From Anditalea sp035461405 (GTDB lineage: Bacteria; Bacteroidota; Bacteroidia; Cytophagales; Cyclobacteriaceae), in contig DATHVH010000355.1 in the NCBI GenBank assembly GCA_035461405.1, positions 1 through 18,658 of the forward strand: a DNA stretch of 18,658 nucleotides. The letters are read 5' to 3'. The position numbers and the translations under genes were made by a program. The notes beneath the pieces are model-generated. The model was not told the origin of the DNA, did no database searches, and saw only the letters and a list, made by a program, of their open reading frames with translations. This document shows, one piece after another, positions 1-6,363 of this stretch (position 1 is its first letter; every line of letters starts with the position of its first letter).

Positions 1-1932
1 ATAGCTTTATCTAAAAAAGAAATAAGTTCTATTAAAGAAAATGATAAAGCTACTTTTGAAAACACTATAGAAGCATTGGATAGTGCTGGTGAAAGGTTAA
101 ATCTGGTAACCTCTATATTTTTCAATTTAAATGCAGCGGAGACTAATGATACAATTCAAAAATTAGCTCGAGACATTTCACCATTGCTCACTGCCCACAG
201 CAATGATATATTATTGGACAAAGAACTATTTGAAAAGGTGGAAGCGGTCCATTCACAAAAAGATAATCTGAATTTAGATGAAGAACAGCTCACACTGTTA
301 GAGAAAACATATAAATCCTTTGTAAGAAATGGTGCTAATCTCAATGATGAAGATAAGCTAAAGCTGAGAGAAATTGACAAGGAACTATCCCAGCTCAGCC
401 TTCACTTTGGTGAGAATGTGCTGGAGGAGACTAATAAATACGAAATGATATTAGAAACGGAAGAACAGCTTGAAGGCCTTCCGGACTCCATTAAAGAAGC
501 TGCCGCACAGTCAGCTGCCGAAAAAGGGCATGAAGGAAAATGGCTTATATCTCTGGCTTATCCCAGCTATATTCCTTTTATGACTTATGCTAAAAATAGG
601 GAATTGAGAAAAGAACTATTTATAGCATATAATACCAAAGCATCTAAGGGCGATAATTTAGATAATAAAGAAATTATAAAATCTATATTAAAACTTAAAA
701 ATGACCGTGTAAAACTTTTAGGCTATCAGAAATATGCTGACTTCGTTCTCGAAGAAAGAATGGCCAAAAGTGCAGATTCAGTACTTTCTTTTCTATATGA
801 TCTGATGCAAAAAGCCAAACCTCATGCACAAAAAGAAGTACAAGAACTGGAAGATTTTGCAAAAAAAATTGATAATATCGACCGTTTGGAAAAGTGGGAT
901 TTTGGGTATTATGCAGAGAAACTTAAAAAAGAAAAGTACGAGGTAGATGATGAATTACTTCGTCCTTATTTTAAATTGGAAAATACTGTTAATGGAGTGT
1001 TTGCTACGGCAGGAAAGCTTTTTGGATTACAATTTATCAAAAATGACCAAATTCCTGTATACCATCCTGATGTTACTGCCTATGAAGTTACAGATACGGA
1101 CGGAAAGCATGTAGCTGTATTCTATGCGGACTTTTTCCCTAGACCTGGCAAAAGAAACGGTGCCTGGATGACCAGCTACAGAGGTCAGAAAAATGTGGCG
1201 GGCAAGGAACAAAGACCTCATGTAAGTATTGTCTGCAATTTTACCAAACCTACCAAAACAAAGCCTTCTTTATTAACATTCAATGAAGTAACTACCCTGT
1301 TTCATGAATTTGGTCATGCCTTGCACGGGATGCTAGCCAATACAAAATATGAGTCCTTATCGGGCACTAGTGTGTATTGGGATTTTGTAGAGCTACCCTC
1401 TCAGATTTTTGAAAATTGGTGCTATGAAAAAGAATGTCTGGATTTATTTGCTGCCCATTATAAAACAGGAGAAAAGATTCCTTCCGAGCTGATTGAAAAA
1501 ATCAAAGCCTCAAGTAATTTCCATCAGGGATATCAAACTATGAGGCAGATAAGCTTTGGTCTACTGGACATGGCATATCATAGCAGTGATCCGTCAGAGA
1601 TCGCAGATATCCCGAGTTTTGAAAAGAGGACTATGTCTGACACTGAATTATTAAGGCCGCTAGAAGGCACACTGATGAGTACGTCTTTTTCACATATCTT
1701 TCAGGGAGGATATTCGGCAGGATACTATAGTTACAAATGGGCTGAGGTGTTAGATGCTGACGCCTTTGATCTTTTTAAGGAAAAAGGGATTTTTAATAAG
1801 GAAGTAGCAGATTCATTCAAAGAGAATATATTATCTGCTGGGGGCAGTAAGCACCCTATGAAATTATATAAAAAATTTAGAGGCCGAGAGCCCAAATCCA
1901 ATGCTTTGCTCAAAAGAGCTGGCTTAATATAA
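1..1932 (+). CDS. M3 family zinc oligopeptidase (Dcp/OpdA type), 5' end missing
   Basis: Cytosolic-type zinc metallopeptidase of family M3 (thimet oligopeptidase / peptidyl-dipeptidase group), which trims short peptides. The frame is open to the left edge, with recognisable family sequence (ATFENTIEALD) from the first codons, so the true start lies outside; 643 codons are present and perhaps 40-60 are missing. The zinc motif HEFGH is at 1303-1317 (codons 435-439). The third ligand is the Glu of DFVELPSQ at 1390-1392, 29 residues after the first His, the same spacing as in E. coli Dcp. The C-terminal substrate-side motif GGYSAGYYSYKW lies near 1705-1740. It ends in TAA just before a strong hairpin terminator. 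The family is clear. Whether it acts as a dipeptidyl carboxypeptidase or an endopeptidase cannot be told. An internal TTG at 76 is not the start. Confidence 0.95.
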   Translation: MALSKKEISSIKENDKATFENTIEALDSAGERLNLVTSIFFNLNAAETNDTIQKLARDISPLLTAHSNDILLDKELFEKVEAVHSQKDNLNLDEEQLTLLEKTYKSFVRNGANLNDEDKLKLREIDKELSQLSLHFGENVLEETNKYEMILETEEQLEGLPDSIKEAAAQSAAEKGHEGKWLISLAYPSYIPFMTYAKNRELRKELFIAYNTKASKGDNLDNKEIIKSILKLKNDRVKLLGYQKYADFVLEERMAKSADSVLSFLYDLMQKAKPHAQKEVQELEDFAKKIDNIDRLEKWDFGYYAEKLKKEKYEVDDELLRPYFKLENTVNGVFATAGKLFGLQFIKNDQIPVYHPDVTAYEVTDTDGKHVAVFYADFFPRPGKRNGAWMTSYRGQKNVAGKEQRPHVSIVCNFTKPTKTKPSLLTFNEVTTLFHEFGHALHGMLANTKYESLSGTSVYWDFVELPSQIFENWCYEKECLDLFAAHYKTGEKIPSELIEKIKASSNFHQGYQTMRQISFGLLDMAYHSSDPSEIADIPSFEKRTMSDTELLRPLEGTLMSTSFSHIFQGGYSAGYYSYKWAEVLDADAFDLFKEKGIFNKEVADSFKENILSAGGSKHPMKLYKKFRGREPKSNALLKRAGLI

Positions 1933-1937
1933 ATTAC

Positions 1938-1964
1938 AAAAGGGGGTGAAATTCACCCCCTTTT
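1938..1964. terminator. Rho-independent terminator, probably bidirectional
   Basis: A perfect stem pairs AAAAGGGGGTG with CACCCCCTTTT around a 5-base loop, 6 bases after the peptidase stop codon. T-runs occur on both sides when read from either strand, so it can also end the minus-strand small gene whose stop is at 2029. Confidence 0.9.
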
Positions 1965-2028
1965 TTGTCGTCTTAGTTACGTCAAATTCTTTTATTTCTT
2001 ATATGACCTTACTGACTGATGGTATAAA

Positions 2029-2115
2029 TTACATTGCTACAATGAAACCTACTATTACCATCCACATGATAGCTGAAAGAGCTATGAAAAATCGAAATTG
2101 CTTATCTTCGTTCAT
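2029..2115 (-). CDS. 28-aa single-span membrane protein, copy 1
   Basis: Small ORF of 28 residues plus TAA. The N-terminus MNEDKQFR is charged and is followed by exactly 20 hydrophobic residues (FFIALSAI, then MWMVIVGFIVAM), so a single membrane span running to the C-terminus is predicted. K5 and R8 next to the span favour N-in topology. The case that it is real rests on a paralogue at 2655-2741: 20 of 28 residues are identical, and 8 of the 16 differing codons are synonymous. Both copies also share a matching promoter about 25 bases upstream. Transcription would end at the bidirectional hairpin at 1938-1964. I recognise no family. It could be a small subunit or regulator of a membrane complex, or a type I toxin-like peptide. 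No function can be assigned. Confidence 0.8.
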   Translation of the reverse strand: MNEDKQFRFFIALSAIMWMVIVGFIVAM

Positions 2116-2139
2116 GATTTATTTGTTTAGATTATGCAT

Positions 2140-2173
2140 GCAAGATACATATATTATTATTTAAAAAACAAAA
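2140..2173 (-). promoter_or_regulatory. Promoter of small membrane protein copy 1
   Basis: Read on the minus strand: TTTTG, a 21-base spacer, then TATCTTGC, with 24 bases from there to the ATG. The -7 block is one base short of the Bacteroidota consensus TAnnTTTG. The 10-mer TGTATCTTGC is identical in front of the paralogous gene, at nearly the same distance from its ATG. Confidence 0.6.
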
Positions 2174-2523
2174 AAGTAGGTATAAAAATAAAATTATTTT
2201 TTTTAAAATTTTCAGGCCAGATGTGAATTATCTTATTTTTAGATTAAGTTATTTAAAAAAAAGAAATTGATCCACATTTGGAATTTTTACCAGCACATAA
2301 AAAGTTTAGCTATTCTCTCAATTTTTTGATTCTTTAATTATGGGATTAAGTTTCTTCTCAATGCAGGTCTATCTTAGTCCTACTAAAATTTAAAAATCAA
2401 AATGGTTAATAATCAAAATAGTGAAAATTGTGGGTATTGAATTAAAAATATGAGCCCGAGAAACACAATTGATTTTGATAGGTAAATCTCATAAGGAAAA
2501 GGTTAATTCATTACTATTTATCT
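2174..2523. other. AT-rich spacer between the two small genes
   Basis: I see no gene here. It holds an imperfect inverted repeat (CCAGATGTG at 2217-2225 against CACATTTGG at 2273-2281) and a short direct repeat AATCAAAAT near 2395 and 2411. No tRNA or long open frame was seen, and nothing more can be supported. Confidence 0.5.
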
Positions 2524-2556
2524 AAAAAAAAAGCTCCTAAAAAAATTAAGGGAGCG
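2524..2556 (-). terminator. Rho-independent terminator of small membrane protein copy 2
   Basis: On the minus strand, GCTCC and GGAGC pair as a 5-bp GC-rich stem around a 13-base AT loop, followed directly by a run of nine T (plus-strand A-run 2524-2532). It lies about 100 bases after the stop of the 2655-2741 gene. Confidence 0.6.
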
Positions 2557-2654
2557 AAAAATCACCCCCTCTTTTGTAGAGTTTTTAACCATATTTAAAA
2601 GTTTAATATTACTGTTTATAACAGTTTAATGCTTTAGCTAAATCGGAACTTCAA

Positions 2655-2741
2655 TTATATTACAATAATGAATCCAACGATTACCGCCCAAATGATAGCG
2701 GATACTGCTATCATGATCCTAAATTGTTTGTCTTCGTTCAT
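2655..2741 (-). CDS. 28-aa single-span membrane protein, copy 2
   Basis: Paralogue of the gene at 2029-2115 with the same length and design. MNEDKQFR is identical, followed by a 20-residue hydrophobic span (IMIAVSAI, then IWAVIVGFIIVI) that ends the protein. Fixed positions in the span include SAI, the single Trp and VIVGFI. The third-base differences (GAC/GAT, AAA/AAG, AGG/CGA, TCC/TCA, GGA/GGT) indicate that the protein, not just the DNA, has been conserved. It has its own promoter and its own terminator, so the two copies are separate transcription units about 0.6 kb apart on the same strand. Function is unknown. Confidence 0.8.
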   Translation of the reverse strand: MNEDKQFRIMIAVSAIIWAVIVGFIIVI

Positions 2742-2768
2742 ACCTATATAAGTTTAGCGTTTATGTAA

Positions 2769-2799
2769 GCAAGATACATTAATACTGATTTATAATCAA
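2769..2799 (-). promoter_or_regulatory. Promoter of small membrane protein copy 2
   Basis: On the minus strand: TTG, a 20-base spacer, TATCTTGC, then 27 bases to the ATG. The layout matches the copy 1 promoter almost exactly, although the surrounding sequence has diverged. Confidence 0.6.
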
Positions 2800-2831
2800 T
2801 TATTTTGAGTATATAGTATTGAGAATATATC

Positions 2832-2970
2832 AAATAATAAAATTTTATTTTTTAAAAATTAATTATTAAATTAAATTAAAATAATATAGAATATAATATT
2901 AATAATAAATTATACATAATAATATAATATATTTTATTATTAATATAAATTAAAAATTTTTAATTATTTT
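2832..2970. other. Extremely AT-rich block
   Basis: Only two G/C bases (2889 and 2915) occur in 139 bp, in runs of mixed A and T such as AATATAATAT. No ORF or clear repeat unit was seen. It lies between the promoter of small gene copy 2 and the 3' end of the CDF gene. It may be an easily melted or curved spacer; no role can be assigned. Confidence 0.7.
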
Positions 2971-3021
2971 GACAATTTTTTAAAATATAATTCGTTTAAA
3001 AAAATTTTATAAGGCAAAAAA

Positions 3022-3048
3022 TATATAGACGGAATATTTTTTAGTCTA
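3022..3048 (-). terminator. Weak candidate terminator of the CDF gene
   Basis: On the minus strand, TAGAC and GTCTA form a 5-bp stem with a 13-base loop, about 40 bases after the CDF stop, followed by TATATTTTTTGCC. The stem is short, so this is tentative. Confidence 0.3.
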
Positions 3049-3085
3049 AACACCCACTTTTACCAATGAATTTTCGAATTATTGC

Positions 3086-4093
3086 CTAATTCAAATCTTC
3101 TTTTTTTGAATGTTCATGATAATGTTTTTGATTTTTAGTAAGATTATTTACATCCCATTTTATTTTTTTCTTTATAGGCTGTTCTCTAACAGCACAATCT
3201 CTAACCTGACAATAATGACAACATTTTTGGGGAACACATGGATCTGCGTGAACAAATACTTCTACATAGCCAGAAAGCTCCTTTTCCAAAACTTCTTCAA
3301 CCGATTCAACTTCATCATGAACCATCTTAAGATCAAAATAATAGGGAAGAGTCAAATGTAGATCAATATGGCGATCTGTACCATATTGCTGTACCCTCAT
3401 ATTATGGATATCTATCCAGTTTTCTTCCCGATTTTTTTTAAGAATATTCACCACAGTATCCATAGTCAAGGGATCTGCCTCATCCATAAGGCCTGCCACT
3501 GATCGGCGAACTAAAAAATATCCTGTATAGATGATGTATAAAGCGAACATAAATGAAAATATATTATCTAATATATAATATTCTGTAAAGTAAATAATAC
3601 TCACCCCGATGACCAGCACCGCACTACTGATCGCATCTGTTAATATATGTTTTCCGTCCGCTTCTAATGTCAAACTATTGAGTATTTTCCCATTTTGGAT
3701 TAAAAAATATCCAAGCAATCCATTAACCACCCCACTAAAGCTTATAATCAATATACCTATCGGTAAACTCTCCAAGGTTTCAATGAAAAAAAAGCTGTAA
3801 ATAGATTGATAGATTATAAAGACACCAGCTAGAATTATCAACACTCCTTCAATTCCTGCACTGAAAAATTCTATTTTGCCATGGCCATAAGGATGGTTGG
3901 TGTCTTTGGGTTGCGAACTCAAATAAATACTGTAAAAAGCAAAACCTGAAGCAACTACATTGACTATGCTTTCCAATGCATCGGTTAAAATGGCAGTGGA
4001 ATTCGTTAGATAATAGGAATAAAATTTCAGGATTAGCAAAACTATACTCACTATAAATGAAGCTACTATCCAATTCCTTTTCTTATTCTGCAA
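3086..4093 (-). CDS. Cation diffusion facilitator (CDF) family metal transporter
   Basis: Inner-membrane divalent-cation/proton antiporter of the CDF family, 335 residues. About six hydrophobic segments fill roughly residues 8-198, followed by a soluble cytoplasmic domain (about 205-285). Family marks are TDALESIVN in the second span (37-45), HPYGHGKIE (67-75) and HILTD in the fifth span (149-153). The HxxxD pair of the transport site is present in span five. Span two carries E41 and N45 where many zinc transporters have His and Asp, so the preferred metal may not be zinc. The C-terminus adds HADPC and a cluster of five Cys (286, 291, 292, 295, 300) plus HYHEH (324-328), a probable metal-binding tail. 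The start is an unusual TTG: no ATG or GTG lies between the upstream in-frame stop and the first span. Confidence 0.92.
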   Translation of the reverse strand: MQNKKRNWIVASFIVSIVLLILKFYSYYLTNSTAILTDALESIVNVVASGFAFYSIYLSSQPKDTNHPYGHGKIEFFSAGIEGVLIILAGVFIIYQSIYSFFFIETLESLPIGILIISFSGVVNGLLGYFLIQNGKILNSLTLEADGKHILTDAISSAVLVIGVSIIYFTEYYILDNIFSFMFALYIIYTGYFLVRRSVAGLMDEADPLTMDTVVNILKKNREENWIDIHNMRVQQYGTDRHIDLHLTLPYYFDLKMVHDEVESVEEVLEKELSGYVEVFVHADPCVPQKCCHYCQVRDCAVREQPIKKKIKWDVNNLTKNQKHYHEHSKKEDLN

Positions 4094-4360
4094 TATATTG
4101 ATAGGTTATTTCAGTATGTATTTAATAGATTAAAACTACACAATAAATCTAATGAATAGGACTCACTGCTTTTAATTTTAAAGTTTAAACTTCCGATACT
4201 CCCACAACAACTCTTAAAAGAAAATAAATCCATGCATCGCCGTCATCCAAACAAATTGGCAGAAAATTAGCTTCTATCCTTTGGATTGACAAAGCCATGA
4301 ATTTTTGATGGTCATTTGCCTCATTTTATTATAATAACCATCTCCAGTCTAAATTTATTC

Positions 4361-5437
4361 ATGGGTAAAATAGAACTTCCAGGGTATTTAAAAGTCCTTG
4401 CCATCACCGTACTGATTATTATTATCATATTTATACTTATTACCGGAAGGTCCATTTTAATCCCTGTGTTTTTAGCTGGTTATATAGCCATGTTGATGAC
4501 TCCTGCCTGCAATTGGATGGAAGCCCATAAAATCCCCAGAACGGTGAGTGCCGTAATAGCCCTGCTCACAGCGATAGGAATAATAGTTATTATTATTCAT
4601 GTAGTAGTAGTCCAGGTCAAAAGCTTTACCATGGATCTAGAAGGAGTAGATCAAAGACTAAATTTTTATCTTGACAAGATTAACCTGTATTTGGAATCAA
4701 ATCTAGGTATTGAAACAGGCCTCGGGGGAGGCATAGAAAGAAACCAGATAGGTCAGCTTTTGCAATCCAATAGTGCTGTCTTGTCAAATTTTATATTGAA
4801 CGCTATAGGATCATTGGCCGGAGTGATCCTAGTCCCTGTGTTTATATTCTTTTTTCTTATTTATAGAGATCATTTGGCGGATTTTGTGGCAAAATTTTTT
4901 GATCGTCATAAAGAAGGCGTAGTCAAATCTGAACTCCATTCCATCCGAAAAGTAGTTCAATTTTATATTTTGGGAATGTTTAAAGTCATGGCTATACTGG
5001 CTGTTCTAAATACAGCAGCGCTATATGCACTCGGTGTAAAGCATGCGCTCTTTTTTGGGCTTTTTGCAGCTCTATTAAATATAATACCCTATCTAGGTCC
5101 ATTTTTAGGAGCAATTCTCCCTTTTATATTCTCTTTTCTTACTACAGATAGCCTTTTTACTCCTTTGGCGGTAGTGGCATTATTTACTTTCATCCAAATG
5201 ATAGAAAGCAACTTTTTGACTCCAAAAATTGTAGGTAGCAATGTACAACTAAATGCAATGATTACTTTTGTAGGGTTACTAGTAGGAGGAGCAGTTTGGG
5301 GAGTGGTAGGAATGATATTAATTATTCCTATAATGGCCATTTTAAAAAGGACTTTCCAACTCACCCCTTCTGCTGAACCATTTGCGCATTTATTTGGAGA
5401 AGAAAAAGAACTAGTTAAAACGCCTTTAGAAGAATGA
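4361..5437 (+). CDS. AI-2E family membrane protein (PerM-like), copy 1
   Basis: Polytopic inner-membrane protein of the AI-2E/PerM family (PF01594), 358 residues from this ATG. It shows the family plan: paired N-terminal spans (about residues 10-75), a soluble loop (about 80-145), then a C-terminal block of spans. That block holds the conserved NIIPYLGPFLGAILP and the closing GGAVWGVVGMILIIPI. An in-frame TTG at 4316 would add 15 residues, but the ATG gives the normal family N-terminus. Members have been linked to autoinducer-2 export, Na+/H+ exchange or permease roles; the substrate here is unknown. The stop overlaps the next start (ATGA), so the TPR lipoprotein is translationally coupled and likely works with it. 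A second family member lies at 16096-17178. Confidence 0.9.
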   Translation: MGKIELPGYLKVLAITVLIIIIIFILITGRSILIPVFLAGYIAMLMTPACNWMEAHKIPRTVSAVIALLTAIGIIVIIIHVVVVQVKSFTMDLEGVDQRLNFYLDKINLYLESNLGIETGLGGGIERNQIGQLLQSNSAVLSNFILNAIGSLAGVILVPVFIFFFLIYRDHLADFVAKFFDRHKEGVVKSELHSIRKVVQFYILGMFKVMAILAVLNTAALYALGVKHALFFGLFAALLNIIPYLGPFLGAILPFIFSFLTTDSLFTPLAVVALFTFIQMIESNFLTPKIVGSNVQLNAMITFVGLLVGGAVWGVVGMILIIPIMAILKRTFQLTPSAEPFAHLFGEEKELVKTPLEE

Positions 5438-6363
5438 TCAGATTATTAAAAATTACTATCATATGTCTTGCATTTATCAGCTGTGACTCTGCAGACGATA
5501 AGAAAGGGCGATTTTTATTAAAAGGAAATGCCAAAGTACAAGAGAACGACTTTCAAAGTGCTATTAAATATTATAATGAAGCTATCCAGCTTGATGAAAA
5601 ATATGCAGAAGCTTATTATAATAGAGCCATCTCTTATTATAAATTAGCCAATTATGATAAGGCTATTTCGGATTTTACCCAGGCAATTAATAATAGACAG
5701 TCTTATGAAGAAGCTTTTTTTCAGAGAGGTCTAACTTATCTGGACAATGGAGAGAACTATAAAGCTTTAGCTGATGCAAAAGAGCTATTAAAAATCTCTC
5801 CTCAGGATAGTGACGGATTTTTTCTACAGGGATTAGCTTATGAAGCTATAAAAAATTATGATCAAGCATTAACATCATTTGATCAGGCCCTAAGCTTGGA
5901 TGAAGAAAATCCGGACCTATTTGTAAACCGTGCTACCATTTATTTTTATTTGGGCAGATATGAAAAGGCCAAGGCAGATCTCATGAGCGCTATAGAAATT
6001 AATCCCAATGAATCAAATATTTATAATCTGGAATCTATGATAGCATTTGAAGAAGGGAATTATACCAAAGCGTTATCATCAATAGAACAAGCTATAGAAT
6101 TAAACTCCCGTCAGCCATATTTTTACAATAATCGCGGGTTGTATCTTCTCTATTTGGGTAAATATGAGGAAGGTCTAGAAGATATAAATTTCAGCCTCAA
6201 ACAAAATAGTAGAAACCTATATGCCCTTAGAAATAAAGGTATATATCATGTAATGACCAATGAAAAAGATCTTGCTATAAAGTATCTACAGGATGTAGTA
6301 GACAGAGACCCTTCTCTCCCTTTGGCTGCGGAGTACCTGTCTAAGGCAAACGCTCTTAATTAA
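5434..6363 (+). CDS. TPR-repeat lipoprotein
   Basis: Predicted lipoprotein of 309 residues. A short basic N-terminus and hydrophobic stretch end in AFISC, with Cys17 as the likely lipidated residue. The next residues, DSADDKK, resemble the acidic export signal of surface-exposed Bacteroidota lipoproteins. From about residue 24 to 296 there are eight regular 34-residue tetratricopeptide repeats, with the usual A/G-x-x-Y and A-I-x-D/F positions, giving a protein-binding superhelix. No catalytic domain is visible. It overlaps the AI-2E family gene by 4 bases and is probably co-expressed with it, so an accessory role at the envelope is plausible but inferred. Its stop codon is interleaved with that of the opposing kinase gene. 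Confidence 0.88.
   Translation: MIRLLKITIICLAFISCDSADDKKGRFLLKGNAKVQENDFQSAIKYYNEAIQLDEKYAEAYYNRAISYYKLANYDKAISDFTQAINNRQSYEEAFFQRGLTYLDNGENYKALADAKELLKISPQDSDGFFLQGLAYEAIKNYDQALTSFDQALSLDEENPDLFVNRATIYFYLGRYEKAKADLMSAIEINPNESNIYNLESMIAFEEGNYTKALSSIEQAIELNSRQPYFYNNRGLYLLYLGKYEEGLEDINFSLKQNSRNLYALRNKGIYHVMTNEKDLAIKYLQDVVDRDPSLPLAAEYLSKANALN

Noticed and set aside
1946..2164. 72-codon plus-strand frame after the peptidase
   Set aside because: It starts inside the terminator hairpin and lies antisense to the better supported 28-aa gene. Its sequence looks like no protein and the paralogous region does not conserve it.
4316..4360. TTG start giving 15 extra residues on the first AI-2E family protein
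   Set aside because: The ATG at 4361 gives the usual family N-terminus; the extension is not typical.
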